Of a stretch of 64,000 nt of DNA, positions 51,604 to 61,398 are shown piece by piece. The stretch is taken from NCBI RefSeq assembly GCF_900185615.1, contig NZ_FYAK01000001.1, positions 839,701 to 903,700 on the forward strand. Reading direction: 5' to 3'. The position numbers were made by a program, and so were the translations under genes. How positions within the stretch are numbered: the first letter of the stretch is position 1; every line of letters begins with the position of its first letter. Below the pieces are notes generated by a model. It did not search any database, had not been told where the DNA came from, and worked only from the letters and a program-made list of their open reading frames with translations. The stretch is from Photobacterium malacitanum. GTDB lineage: Bacteria; Pseudomonadota; Gammaproteobacteria; Enterobacterales; Vibrionaceae.

Positions 51604-54267
51604 TTACAGTGATGTAACACGACTGAAACGCTTACCGTTACCACTTACAGCACGAATTTCAACGTTACCCGTTACTGTTGGTTGTGCTTTTGCATCATAA
51701 GTGTTCCATGTTTTACCAGCATCTGTAGAGTACTGAAGTGTAAGACCTGGCATACTTACGTTCATCGCAAGTTTACCGTTTTCAATCTTAGCACCAGGTA
51801 CTGGTACGCGGTACTGAATACCAGCTGCATCTAATTTAGCTAGCTCACGTTGACCAAGAACGTTAGCAAAACGCTGCCACTCATCGTGAAGTGCTTTTTT
51901 GTTTACCAGTTTAGAGTCTTGTGAATATTCAACACCCACTTGGTATTCATTTTCCCACTCACCTTTATGCCATGCACGCTCTGCTGCTGCTAGAACACGT
52001 GGGAATACCATGTATTCGTACTGCTCGTCATTACCAACAGTCTCACTCCAAAGTTGAGCTGATAGACCGTGGAAACCTTTTGACTTCACCGTACCTTTAC
52101 TTACAAAACCGTTACCATCACGATCAACTGATGTTTCCGCATTTTGTGGTAAGTTCTCTGGTGCAAAGCCAAACATCTTACGGGTATCTGTTGCACGTGT
52201 AGCCCAGTAGTAACCACGCTCTGATGGGTCTACTTCGTATGGCATATCCATGTAAACATAATCAGGGTTAGATACTACTACATCGTAGCCTTTATCAGCC
52301 CACTCATATGCAGATGCACCGCCGCCCCAGTATAGAACGTCCCAGAAGTTTACACGTACGTTGTCAGTTTTAAATGCTGTTGAATCTTTAGAGTACTTCA
52401 AGCCATCTTGCCATGCTTGGAAGTTCTCAATACCTTTACCGTTAACCACTTCACTTACACGCTCTGCAAAGTAGCTTGGTAGACGGTCGTAATCACTTAC
52501 CACACCCTCTGCGATCAATTTCTGACACATTGGTGATTTCTGGTATGGCTTATCTTGCTTAGATTGGTCAATAGAACCAGTCCAAGCCGTTTGATCAGCG
52601 GCATTAATATCTTGGAAACCTGCATTTAGTTTGATATTTTTCGCTTCATCACCACCGAAGTGCCAAGTATTTAGTGGCATACCAGCTTCTTTGTGCATTG
52701 CTTGCATTTCAGTGATAACTTTATCAACAAACTTTGCAGAAGAATCCATACATGGGTTAATGAAGCTACGCTTATCGTAGAACTGTACTGTAGTTACGTT
52801 TGATGTATCTTGTGGATCCATCAAGCGGTACTCATTCGCTTCATCCATTTTGCCTTCAGCAGCTAGACGCTTATAACGTGCTTCCATTGCTACCACTGCT
52901 GCACGTGCGTGAGCTGGCATATCGATTTCAGGAATAACTTCAATACCACGCGCTTTAGCGTACTTAAGAATATCTAAGTAATCTTGCTTGCTGTAGTAAC
53001 CAGAACCATCGTTATCAGATGTTGGACCTGAACCTAGTTGTGGTAGTAGACATGATGTCTCAGACAGATCGTGACAACGCTTACCACCAATGTCTGTTAG
53101 CTCTGGTAAACCCGGGATCTCTACACGCCAACCTTCATCATCAGATAAATGGAAGTGGAATTTGTTCATCTTGTACGCTGCCATTTGGTCTAGCGTACGT
53201 AAAATCACTTCTTTTGAGTGGAAGTTACGGCCCACATCAACCATCACACCACGGTAATCAAAACGCGGCGCATCGGTTACTTCTAGCGTAGGAATGCTAT
53301 TTTTAGCACCAGTGCTCATTAGCGAGATAAGTGACTGCATACCATAGAATGCACCTTGGTCATCAAAACCAATAACCGTTGCACCTGTTGGTGTTACATC
53401 TAGCTTGTAAGCGCCAGCGATTTGTTGCTCTTTAGCAAATGAACCAGGTAGTAGGCTCACCTTCACTGGGTATTGACCTTTAGTGTTCACACCTAATACG
53501 TCAAGACGCTCATTCACTGCTGCCATCATATCGGCAGGCAATGTGAAGTTGCTGATTTTAATACCGTTTGCTAGTGAAACAGTATGACCTGTTAGCTTAG
53601 TACTTAATGGCGTAGGAACAATTGTTGCTGCCACTTCTTCTGTTGCTAACACATTAATATCTTGGTTCTTTTCAAAACGTGATTCTGCAGTTGCAAGCAC
53701 GTTATTATCGGCTTTAACACGCTTGAATTGGTCACCTTTAAGCGGCACAACATAATCAGCAGGGTTGGCTGTATCTGTGCTCTTAATGGTTTGTGGGGCA
53801 GCATTGCCAGACGTTACATATGCACGTGGCATATAATCATTTTCAAATAGCGTCCAGTATTCACCGATGTAAGGAATAACAACCTTCTCGCCTTCTGCAA
53901 AACCATCAAACTTTTCAGTTGGCTCTAGCGTATGAAGGTCACCTGTTACGTGGGTAACTTTAAATTGGTCGTTTTGTACTTCAAGAATTTGACGAATGCT
54001 GCTGAAGTAAATTTTCCAGTCAGTGCCAGTCACTGCTGGACCATTATTTTCCAGCGTCAAATTAATTAGATCACAAGATGCCCACTCTGCGCCTAGCGTC
54101 TTACATTGTAGACCTTCTTCTGCACCGTGTTGAGTAACAATTTCATAAGTAACATCAAGGTTGTTAGCTAATTTTTTAACAACCTTCTCATCATCATTTC
54201 CTTGTGTTGCACAACCAGTTACTGCAAGTGCAATGAAAGATGCTAACGCCGTAAGTTTAATAGTCAT
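51604..54267 (-). CDS. chb: Chitobiase (GH20 beta-N-acetylhexosaminidase), lipoprotein
   Basis: Splits chitobiose and other chitin oligomers into GlcNAc. It is 887 residues. The signal peptide has a lipobox (VTGC, Cys19), so it is probably an outer-membrane lipoprotein. Domains in order: a CHB_HEX carbohydrate-binding domain (about 35-195), GH20b (about 215-335), the GH20 barrel (about 340-780) with the catalytic Asp-Glu pair in WHFGGDEAKN, and a C-terminal Ig-like CHB_HEX_C domain. It lies downstream of nagE on the same strand, so its product feeds the PTS next door. Confidence 0.96.
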   Translation of the reverse strand: MTIKLTALASFIALAVTGCATQGNDDEKVVKKLANNLDVTYEIVTQHGAEEGLQCKTLGAEWASCDLINLTLENNGPAVTGTDWKIYFSSIRQILEVQNDQFKVTHVTGDLHTLEPTEKFDGFAEGEKVVIPYIGEYWTLFENDYMPRAYVTSGNAAPQTIKSTDTANPADYVVPLKGDQFKRVKADNNVLATAESRFEKNQDINVLATEEVAATIVPTPLSTKLTGHTVSLANGIKISNFTLPADMMAAVNERLDVLGVNTKGQYPVKVSLLPGSFAKEQQIAGAYKLDVTPTGATVIGFDDQGAFYGMQSLISLMSTGAKNSIPTLEVTDAPRFDYRGVMVDVGRNFHSKEVILRTLDQMAAYKMNKFHFHLSDDEGWRVEIPGLPELTDIGGKRCHDLSETSCLLPQLGSGPTSDNDGSGYYSKQDYLDILKYAKARGIEVIPEIDMPAHARAAVVAMEARYKRLAAEGKMDEANEYRLMDPQDTSNVTTVQFYDKRSFINPCMDSSAKFVDKVITEMQAMHKEAGMPLNTWHFGGDEAKNIKLNAGFQDINAADQTAWTGSIDQSKQDKPYQKSPMCQKLIAEGVVSDYDRLPSYFAERVSEVVNGKGIENFQAWQDGLKYSKDSTAFKTDNVRVNFWDVLYWGGGASAYEWADKGYDVVVSNPDYVYMDMPYEVDPSERGYYWATRATDTRKMFGFAPENLPQNAETSVDRDGNGFVSKGTVKSKGFHGLSAQLWSETVGNDEQYEYMVFPRVLAAAERAWHKGEWENEYQVGVEYSQDSKLVNKKALHDEWQRFANVLGQRELAKLDAAGIQYRVPVPGAKIENGKLAMNVSMPGLTLQYSTDAGKTWNTYDAKAQPTVTGNVEIRAVSGNGKRFSRVTSL

Positions 54268-54345
54268 GAAATATTCCTTTCTCCCGATATCCCTTTAAAT
54301 GAAGGGAAAATCTATATAGAGCCCAAAAGTTGGGTACTCAAAATG

Positions 54346-54383
54346 CCGGTCTTGATATCTTACAACTAAAATATCAGGACCGG
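54346..54383 (-). terminator. Hairpin between nagE and chitobiase
   Basis: Arms CCGGTC.TGATAT and ATATCA.GACCGG (54346-54358 and 54371-54383, one mismatch) form a long stem, followed on the minus strand by CATTTTG. It may end or reduce nagE transcription before the chitobiase gene. Confidence 0.6.
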
Positions 54384-54442
54384 TCTAATTAAAAGTGTTG
54401 CGGTATTTCGTGTGTCGCTTAATTACTTAAGAATTTAAATAA

Positions 54443-55915
54443 TTATGGAAGTTTTACTGCTGATAGGTCTTCTGATGCTGGAATTTTTTTCATTTCGCCA
54501 GCAACGATTTCAGCTAGAGGGCCAAGGATAACTTGTAGGTTATTTGTACCTAATTTAACCACACCCATTGCACCTAGTGCTTTTAATGTTTTCTCATTCG
54601 CAAGGCTACTATCTTTTAGAGTAAGACGTAGACGCGTAATACAAGCATCAATATTTTCTAGGTTACCGTGACCACCAAGCGCTTTTAAGTATTGCTTCGC
54701 TAGCTCACCCGTTTCAGCAGAACCTTTCGCTGATGATGTTTCATCTTCTTCATCGTCTTCACGGCCAGGCGTTTTAAGATTGAACTTAACAATCGCAAAG
54801 CGGAAGATTGCGTAGTAGATACCAAAGAATACAATACCTTGAAGAATCAGCATGTACCAGTTCACTGCTAGTGGGTTACGTGCAGACAATACCATGTCTA
54901 CAAGACCTGCAGAGAAGCCAAAGCCTGACATCCAGTGCATTGAAGCTGCAATGTATACTGAGATACCTGCTAATGCTGCGTGGATAACATATAGTGGCGG
55001 AGCTAGGAACATGAATGCGAATTCTAGCGGCTCAGTAACACCTGTGAAGAATGATGCAAAACCAGCAGCGATTAATAATGATGCTGTACGCTCTTTATTC
55101 TTAAGTTTAGCAGTGTGGTACATCGCTAACGCTGCACCTGGTAGACCAAACATCATTACAGGGTAGAAACCAGCTTGGTACATACCTGTTACGCCAGGAA
55201 CACCTTGACCACTTAGGAAGTTAGGAATGTCGTTAATACCTGCAACGTCAAACCAGAACACTGAGTTCAGTGCGTGGTGTAGACCAACAGGAATCAATAG
55301 ACGGTTGAAGAATGCATAGATACCAGCACCTGCAGCACCTAGACCTTGAATACTTTCACCAAAGCTAACTAGACCATTGTAAACAAGTGGCCATACGAAC
55401 AGTAATACTGCCGCAATACCAATACCCGCTACAGAGGTTAGAATTGGAATCAAACGCTTACCACTGAAGAATGCTAATGTCTTATGCAATTCAACATTTG
55501 AGAAGCGGTTGTAGATTTCAGCAGATACGATACCAACCAAGATACCAACAAACTGGTTATTAATCTTCGCAAAAGCAACTGGAACAGCACTTGCGTCGAT
55601 ACCTTGAATCATTGCTACTGTTGCTGGCGATAGCAATGTAGTTACTACTGTGTAGCCTACAAAACCTGCCAGTGCAGCTGCACCGTCTTTATCTTTAGAC
55701 ATGCCGTATGCAACACCAATTGCAAACAATACTGACATGTTGTCGATAATTGAAGAGCCCGCTTTAATTAAGAATGCTGCAATTGCAGAGTTAGCACCCC
55801 AACCTGACGGATCAACCCAATAGCCGATACCCATTAAAATCGCCGCTGCAGGAAGTACTGCAACTGGCACCATTAGTGCTTTACCTACTTTTTGAAAATA
55901 TCCAAGAATATTCAC
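54443..55915 (-). CDS. nagE: PTS N-acetylglucosamine transporter, IICB component
   Basis: Imports and phosphorylates GlcNAc to GlcNAc-6-phosphate. Its 490 residues form the membrane IIC domain (about 1-370, about ten hydrophobic segments, glucose-family motif GVTEPLEF) and a IIB domain with the phosphorylated Cys in IDACITRLRL (about 428). Unlike E. coli NagE (about 650 residues) there is no fused IIA domain, so it must use a separate IIA-Glc (Crr), as is usual in Vibrionaceae. The start is GTG after GGGGG. It diverges from nagBAC. Confidence 0.95.
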   Translation of the reverse strand: MNILGYFQKVGKALMVPVAVLPAAAILMGIGYWVDPSGWGANSAIAAFLIKAGSSIIDNMSVLFAIGVAYGMSKDKDGAAALAGFVGYTVVTTLLSPATVAMIQGIDASAVPVAFAKINNQFVGILVGIVSAEIYNRFSNVELHKTLAFFSGKRLIPILTSVAGIGIAAVLLFVWPLVYNGLVSFGESIQGLGAAGAGIYAFFNRLLIPVGLHHALNSVFWFDVAGINDIPNFLSGQGVPGVTGMYQAGFYPVMMFGLPGAALAMYHTAKLKNKERTASLLIAAGFASFFTGVTEPLEFAFMFLAPPLYVIHAALAGISVYIAASMHWMSGFGFSAGLVDMVLSARNPLAVNWYMLILQGIVFFGIYYAIFRFAIVKFNLKTPGREDDEEDETSSAKGSAETGELAKQYLKALGGHGNLENIDACITRLRLTLKDSSLANEKTLKALGAMGVVKLGTNNLQVILGPLAEIVAGEMKKIPASEDLSAVKLP

Positions 55916-55998
55916 CCTTAGTTCCCCCTATGGTTTTCTTAGATGCGATAGTGATAGCTTTTTTTTGCCATCCCTTTTTTGTCCTTTGCAGTTTATGA

Positions 55999-56024
55999 AT
56001 TTTATTTCGCTCCGCAAATTAAAA
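55999..56024. promoter_or_regulatory. NagC operator candidate, nagE side
   Basis: ATTTTATTTCGC-TCC-GCAAATTAAA is an imperfect palindrome with the TTATTTCG/CGAAATAA-like arms of NagC sites. It lies 84 bases before nagE. NagC is encoded at 58133. Confidence 0.55.
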
Positions 56025-56034
56025 CATCATCATT

Positions 56035-56050
56035 TGTGATCTTAATCACC
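56035..56050. promoter_or_regulatory. CRP site between nagE and nagB
   Basis: TGTGA-TCTTAA-TCACC has the exact six-base spacing of the CRP consensus TGTGA-N6-TCACA, with one mismatch. It lies between the two NagC site candidates. The E. coli nagE-nagB region has the same CRP plus NagC layout. Confidence 0.75.
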
Positions 56051-56096
56051 GACCGAGGTTAGAACTGAGTGATTTTGCTAGCTCGATCATAAAACT

Positions 56097-56117
56097 TATT
56101 TTATCATTCGAAACAAA
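56097..56117. promoter_or_regulatory. NagC operator candidate, nagB side
   Basis: TTATTTTATCATTCGAAACAA fits the TTATTT...AAATAA-type NagC palindrome imperfectly. It lies 56 bases before nagB and about 100 bases from the other candidate, a spacing suited to looping by one NagC complex (inference). Confidence 0.5.
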
Positions 56118-56172
56118 GGCGCTATGCCGCTCAGATTTTTCCTGTTTTAACTATCTTCAAAGAGGTGTCAAC

Positions 56173-56973
56173 GTGAGACTAATCCCGCTTAATAACGCTC
56201 AAGATGTTGGTCTATGGTCTGCTCGCTACATTGCAGATCGTATCAATAAGTTCCAACCAACAGCAGAACGTCCATTTGTATTAGGTCTACCGACTGGCGG
56301 TACTCCTCTAGCAACTTACAAGCGTCTTATCGAGCTATACCAAGCTGGTGAAGTTAGCTTTAAGCATGTTGTTACTTTCAACATGGATGAATATGTTGGC
56401 ATGGCTGCTGATCATCCAGAGTCATACCGTAACTTCATGTATAACAACTTCTTCAACCATGTTGATATGCAAGAACAAAACATTAACCTGCTTGACGGTA
56501 ATACAACTGATCACCAAGCAGAATGCCAACGTTATGAAGATAAAATCAAAACCTATGGCCGCATTAACTTGTTTATGGGCGGTGTGGGTAACGATGGTCA
56601 TATTGCATTCAACGAGCCAGCATCATCATTAGCGTCTCGTACCCGTATCAAGACGCTAACCCATGAAACACGTATTGCAAATTCACGTTTCTTTGACGGT
56701 GACATCAACCAAGTACCTAAGTACTCATTAACAATTGGTGTTGGTACGTTATTAGATTCTGAAGAAGTGATGATTCTGATCACAGGTCACAACAAAGCAC
56801 TAGCACTACAAGCTGCTGTTGAAGGTTGTGTTAACCACCTATGGACAGTTTCTGCACTGCAACTTCATCCAAAATCAATGATCATCTGTGATGAACCATC
56901 AACTCAAGAACTTAAAGTGAAAACAGTTAAGTACTTCCAAGAGTTAGAAGCAGAGAACATTACACACCTCTAA
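56173..56973 (+). CDS. nagB: Glucosamine-6-phosphate deaminase
   Basis: Converts glucosamine-6-phosphate to fructose-6-phosphate and ammonia, the exit to glycolysis. Its 266 residues match the hexameric allosteric form. Visible are the phosphate loop [14 protein letters not shown] (about 38-51), the general-base Asp72 region [11 protein letters not shown], and the motif [16 protein letters not shown] (about 134-149) with the catalytic His and Glu. The start is GTG after GAGGTG. nagA follows 19 bases later. Confidence 0.97.
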   Translation: MRLIPLNNAQDVGLWSARYIADRINKFQPTAERPFVLGLPTGGTPLATYKRLIELYQAGEVSFKHVVTFNMDEYVGMAADHPESYRNFMYNNFFNHVDMQEQNINLLDGNTTDHQAECQRYEDKIKTYGRINLFMGGVGNDGHIAFNEPASSLASRTRIKTLTHETRIANSRFFDGDINQVPKYSLTIGVGTLLDSEEVMILITGHNKALALQAAVEGCVNHLWTVSALQLHPKSMIICDEPSTQELKVKTVKYFQELEAENITHL

Positions 56974-56992
56974 TCCCCATAAAGGATAATTC

Positions 56993-58129
56993 ATGTACGC
57001 GCTAGTAAACTGTCGAGTATTCACAGGTAGCGATGTGCTGAATAACCACGCCGTCATTATTGACGGCGTGAATATTCACGCAATAATTCCTGAAAACGAC
57101 ATAAAAAATGATATAGAAACAATTGATTTACAAGGTGCAAACCTAACTCCCGGCTTTATTGATTTACAACTCAATGGCTGTGGTGGCGTGATGTTCAACA
57201 ACGACATAACCCCTGCCACCATCGATACCATGCACCGCACCAACCTCAAATTCGGTTGTACCAGCTTTCTGCCAACACTCATCACTTCTGCTGATGAAGA
57301 CATGAAGCAAGCCATTCAAGCCCAACGCACTTACCAACAACAATACCAACATCAATCACTAGGCATTCACTTTGAAGGCCCTTACATCAATGTATTGAAA
57401 AAAGGTATTCATCGCCCAGACTTTATTCGTCCCGCAACCGATGAGATGATCAATCTTCTGTGTGAAAACGCAGATGTTATAACTAAAGTCACCTTAGCGC
57501 CGGAAATGAATACCGCTGAGCATATAAAACAATTGGTAGATGCAGGCATTGTTGTTTCAGCAGGACACAGCGATGCAACCTATGCTCAAGCTCGTCAAGG
57601 GTTTGATGCTGGCATTAGCTTCACAACCCATTTGTTCAATGCCATGACATCTATCGAAAATCGTCAGCCAGGTCTTGTTGGCGCAATTTATGATAGTAGC
57701 GAAATATATACCGGTGTTATTGCTGACGGCTACCATGTCGACTATGCCAATATTCGAATGGCACATAAAATGAAGCAAAGTCACCTTGTTTTAGTGAGCG
57801 ATGCCACAGCTCCAGCAGGCGCTAACATCGATAGCTTTCTTTTTACAGGGAAAAAAGTATATTACCGGAATGGTAAGTGTGTTGACGAAAATGGCACACT
57901 TGGTGGTTCGGCACTAACAATGATTGAAGCGGTACAAAATAGTGTCGAACACATAGGCATCGCCTTAGACGAAGCGATTCGCATGGCTACCCTTTATCCT
58001 GCGCGCGCCATTGGTGTTGATAAGAAATTGGGTGCTATTAAAAATGGTATGGTTGCGAACCTGGCTATTTTTGATCGTGACTTTAACGTTAAGGCGACAA
58101 TCGTTAACGGTAAATACGAGCAGAACTAA
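56993..58129 (+). CDS. nagA: N-acetylglucosamine-6-phosphate deacetylase
   Basis: Removes the acetyl group from GlcNAc-6-phosphate to feed NagB. An amidohydrolase-type barrel of 378 residues, with the Glu metal ligand in HFEGPYIN (about 124-131), His in [11 protein letters not shown] and TTHLFNAM, and the catalytic Asp in [10 protein letters not shown] (about 263-272). The motif [10 protein letters not shown] closes the barrel. An AAGGA site precedes the ATG. The product is also the route to NagC inducer turnover. Confidence 0.97.
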   Translation: MYALVNCRVFTGSDVLNNHAVIIDGVNIHAIIPENDIKNDIETIDLQGANLTPGFIDLQLNGCGGVMFNNDITPATIDTMHRTNLKFGCTSFLPTLITSADEDMKQAIQAQRTYQQQYQHQSLGIHFEGPYINVLKKGIHRPDFIRPATDEMINLLCENADVITKVTLAPEMNTAEHIKQLVDAGIVVSAGHSDATYAQARQGFDAGISFTTHLFNAMTSIENRQPGLVGAIYDSSEIYTGVIADGYHVDYANIRMAHKMKQSHLVLVSDATAPAGANIDSFLFTGKKVYYRNGKCVDENGTLGGSALTMIEAVQNSVEHIGIALDEAIRMATLYPARAIGVDKKLGAIKNGMVANLAIFDRDFNVKATIVNGKYEQN

Positions 58130-58132
58130 ACT

Positions 58133-59347
58133 ATGACAGGCGGACAAATTGGTAACGTTGATCTGGTCAAGCAGCTAAATAGTGCTGCAGTATACCGACT
58201 CATCGACTTGCAAGGCCCTATTTCTCGCATACAGGTTGCTGATATTAGCCACCTAGCCCCTGCAAGCGTCACTAAAATTACCCGCCAATTATTGGAGCGC
58301 GGCCTGATAAAAGAGGTCGCGCAACAAGCTTCTACTGGTGGAAGAAGAGCAATATCCCTGACAACAGAGTCAGTCGATTTTCACTCTATCGCAGTACGCA
58401 TTGGCCGAAATTATATTGAAATAACCCTTTATGACCTCAGCGGTAAACATATTACAGGTGCGGCTTACCCATTCTTATATTCTGATCAATATGTATTAGC
58501 TGAAGGCCTTATCAAATATATTCAAGAATTTATTGATAATAACCAGAATGTAATGAAAGAACTGGTGGCATTTGGCATTATTCTTCCAGGGCTTGTTAAC
58601 CCCGAAAATGGCACCGTCACTTATATGCCCAATATTGACGTGCATGATTTTGAGTTGGCTCATATTATTCAAGACACCTTTGATATTATTACTTTTGTTG
58701 GTAATGATATTCGAGGCCTTGCATTAGCTGAACACTATTTTGGCGCTAGCCGCGATTGTAAAGATTCAATTTTAGTCAGTATGCATAATGGTACCGGTGC
58801 TGGCATTATTGTTAATGGCCAAGTATTCCTAGGCCAAAACCGTAATGTTGGCGAAATTGGACATATTCAAATTGATCCCCTTGGTGACAAGTGTCAATGC
58901 GGTAACTTTGGTTGTTTAGAAACTGTTGCTTCTGATCCTGCGGTCATCAAACATGTACAGCAATTGCTAGATCAAGGTTATCCAAGCAGCTTACAAGCGC
59001 TTGAAGAACTGACAATGCTGGCCATTTGTGATGCTGCTAATAACGGGGATGAGCTTGCAACTCAAGCATTACTTAACGTTGGCCATCATCTTGGTAAAGC
59101 GTTAGCAATGACGATTAATTTATTCAACCCTCAAAAAATCATTCTCGCGGGTAATATTACTCAAGCTCAAGCGATTGTATTACCAGCAATACAACGTTGT
59201 GTTGAAAACCAATCATTAGCAGCGTTTAATCATGGTTTACCCATCGTCGCATCTGAGTTATTTAACCAGCCAACTATTGGTGCATTTTCAATGATCAAAC
59301 GGGCAATGTTAAACGGCGTATTATTACAACGTTTATTGGAAGATTAA
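58133..59347 (+). CDS. nagC: N-acetylglucosamine repressor NagC (ROK family)
   Basis: Transcription repressor released by GlcNAc-6-phosphate, 404 residues. A winged helix (about 1-80; RIQVADISHLAPASVTKITR) is followed by the ROK domain with GEIGHIQIDP and the zinc motif CQCGNFGCLE (about 255-264). It starts three bases after the nagA stop. It is expected to bind the two sites between nagE and nagB and so control its own operon and the GlcNAc PTS. Confidence 0.96.
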   Translation: MTGGQIGNVDLVKQLNSAAVYRLIDLQGPISRIQVADISHLAPASVTKITRQLLERGLIKEVAQQASTGGRRAISLTTESVDFHSIAVRIGRNYIEITLYDLSGKHITGAAYPFLYSDQYVLAEGLIKYIQEFIDNNQNVMKELVAFGIILPGLVNPENGTVTYMPNIDVHDFELAHIIQDTFDIITFVGNDIRGLALAEHYFGASRDCKDSILVSMHNGTGAGIIVNGQVFLGQNRNVGEIGHIQIDPLGDKCQCGNFGCLETVASDPAVIKHVQQLLDQGYPSSLQALEELTMLAICDAANNGDELATQALLNVGHHLGKALAMTINLFNPQKIILAGNITQAQAIVLPAIQRCVENQSLAAFNHGLPIVASELFNQPTIGAFSMIKRAMLNGVLLQRLLED

Positions 59348-59389
59348 TCATCAACCAAGCTAAAGTTTGGCAATAAAATCAGCACACTC

Positions 59390-59423
59390 AAAGGGGATTA
59401 ATCACATTCGATTAATCCCCTTT
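59390..59423 (+). terminator. Terminator of nagBAC
   Basis: Perfect 14-base stem AAAGGGGATTAATC (59390-59403) / GATTAATCCCCTTT (59410-59423). The T-run is short, so efficiency is unsure. Confidence 0.8.
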
Positions 59424-59478
59424 ATGCTATCATCGGTATTATTTTTATACACTATCTTGCAAGGATGTAGTTCAAGGT

Positions 59479-61074
59479 ATGGAGTTACTGTATATTAGCG
59501 CGGCATTTCTAGCCGGTTTCATTGCTCTACGTTGTAAATTACCGCCGCTGGTTGGCTTTTTAGTTGCCGGTTTTGGGTTAAATAGTTTTGGCTTCCATTC
59601 AACGCCAGCACTAACCACGTTAGCCGACCTTGGCGTGACGTTATTATTGTTCACTATTGGTTTAAAACTTGATGTAAAAACGCTACTCAATAAAGAAGTA
59701 TGGGGTGGCGCAACCCTACACAACTTATTATCCACCGCACTATTTACGCTATTTTTAGTCGTACTTAAACAATTAGGCTTAAGTATGTTTGCTGAGATGG
59801 CATTCAATCAACTGGTACTCATCGGCTTTGCCTTATCATTTTCTAGTACTGTATTTGCGATTAAACTCCTGCAAGATAAAGGCGAGTTAAATGCTAAATA
59901 CGGCACTGTCGCAATAGGTATTCTGGTTATGCAGGATATTTTTGCGGTGCTATTTCTCACGATCTCAAGCGGAAAAGTGCCAGAGATCACCGCGCTTGGT
60001 CTGTTTGCCCTGCCTTTGTTACGCCCACTGTTATACAAAATTCTTGATAAAGCAGGCCATGGTGAAATATTAGTCCTTTACGCTGTAATGTTGGCATTAG
60101 TTGCTGGCGCGGGGTTATTTGAAATTGTTGGTATGAAGCCCGATTTAGGGGCATTGATACTGGGAATGCTGATGGCTGGCCACCCTAAAGCCTCTGAAAT
60201 GGCAAAATCACTGTTTAATTTCAAAGAACTACTATTAGTCTGTTTCTTTCTAAATATTGGCCTTGCTGAATCACCCACCCTTAATGGCTTTTTAATGGCG
60301 CTGGTATTAATGCTATTGCTGCCAGTTAAAGGGATCCTTTATTACGCGGTTTTCCACTTATGTCGTTATCGTGTTCGCACCTCAATGCTAGCCACTTTAA
60401 CCTTATTTAATTACAGCGAATTTGGATTAATTGTTGGTGGCGTTGCTTATAAAATGGGTCTATTACCCGGCACTTTTTTAGTCGCGATGGCGATGGCAGT
60501 CTCATTGTCATTTTTATTAGCCGCACCACTTAATAGTATGAGTAATAAACTCTACACCGAGGCTGCTAAACGCTTAAAAGAGTTCGACCCTGAACGACTT
60601 AATAGTAACGATAAGCTGATTGATTTTGATCATGCCAAAATAGTTATTTTAGGCATGGGCCGCATTGGCTCAGGTGCCTATGACGAACTAGAAAGCCGCT
60701 ACGGCAAGCAAGTACTTGGTATTGAAACCCGCAGAGACTCAGTAGAGCTACATTGTAAACAACAACGCAATGTTATTCATGGCGATGCAACCGATCCTGA
60801 TTTTTGGGAACGAGCAATTAATAATAACCATATTGAGCTTATTCTATTAGCGATGCCCAACGGAACCGCCAATATTTATGCCCTTGAGCAACTAAAAAGC
60901 CGTCATTTTCATGGGAAAATAGCAGCCATAGCTAAATATAATGATGAAGAAGCCCAATTACATCAACAAGGTGTAGATGCTGCCTTTAATATTTATAACG
61001 AGGCCGGCAGTGGTTTTGCGCGTGATGTCTGTGAACAGTTAGCGCCACAAATAGCCGCAATTAAAACGGATTAA
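59479..61074 (+). CDS. CPA2-family cation:proton antiporter with TrkA-N domain (KefB-like)
   Basis: Membrane antiporter of 531 residues. About eleven to twelve hydrophobic segments fill 1-370, starting ELLYISAAFLAGFIALRCKLP and including GFALSFSSTVFAIKLLQDKGE and the CPA2-like GILVMQDIFAVLFL (acidic pair region). The C-terminal part (about 390-520) is an RCK/TrkA-N nucleotide-binding domain with VILGMGRIGSGAYDEL. It resembles glutathione-gated K+ efflux systems but lacks an obvious KefF/KefG partner gene. The ion (K+ or Na+) cannot be told. Confidence 0.88.
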   Translation: MELLYISAAFLAGFIALRCKLPPLVGFLVAGFGLNSFGFHSTPALTTLADLGVTLLLFTIGLKLDVKTLLNKEVWGGATLHNLLSTALFTLFLVVLKQLGLSMFAEMAFNQLVLIGFALSFSSTVFAIKLLQDKGELNAKYGTVAIGILVMQDIFAVLFLTISSGKVPEITALGLFALPLLRPLLYKILDKAGHGEILVLYAVMLALVAGAGLFEIVGMKPDLGALILGMLMAGHPKASEMAKSLFNFKELLLVCFFLNIGLAESPTLNGFLMALVLMLLLPVKGILYYAVFHLCRYRVRTSMLATLTLFNYSEFGLIVGGVAYKMGLLPGTFLVAMAMAVSLSFLLAAPLNSMSNKLYTEAAKRLKEFDPERLNSNDKLIDFDHAKIVILGMGRIGSGAYDELESRYGKQVLGIETRRDSVELHCKQQRNVIHGDATDPDFWERAINNNHIELILLAMPNGTANIYALEQLKSRHFHGKIAAIAKYNDEEAQLHQQGVDAAFNIYNEAGSGFARDVCEQLAPQIAAIKTD

Positions 61075-61398
61075 ATTACACTTCAGAAGCTAGATATTTC
61101 GCAGTGAAAAATAAACAGTAGCCCCCCTACTGTTTATTTTTTTAATTAAAAAACGGTTACAAAATAAATAAAATTCATTTAAAGGCGATTTAAATGAATA
61201 ATATTCACCTAGTAGGCTTTATTTAAATTGAATTAAAATAAATGATTGCAATTGATTAGTGAATACGTAATTTTAACAAACAGAAGCGAAATAGAAGTGG
61301 CAGCAACATCAATTATCATAATGATAACTTTCCTGCTACATGATACATTTCCATTAATTATGGATAATTAAAAAGATAACATTTGGAGCGGTATTATT
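61075..61398. promoter_or_regulatory. asnB upstream region with terminator and palindromes
   Basis: A 324-base AT-rich gap. It opens with a terminator for the antiporter gene: stem AAATAAACAGTAG (61109-61121) / CTACTGTTTATTT (61128-61140), C6 loop, then T residues. Further on are an 11-base inverted repeat ATTCATTTAAA-ggcga-TTTAAATGAAT (61173-61199), an overlapping TGAATAATATTCA (61195-61207) and TTATCATAATGATAA (61313-61327). They are candidate operators for asnB, regulator unknown. No gene is visible. Confidence 0.6.
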
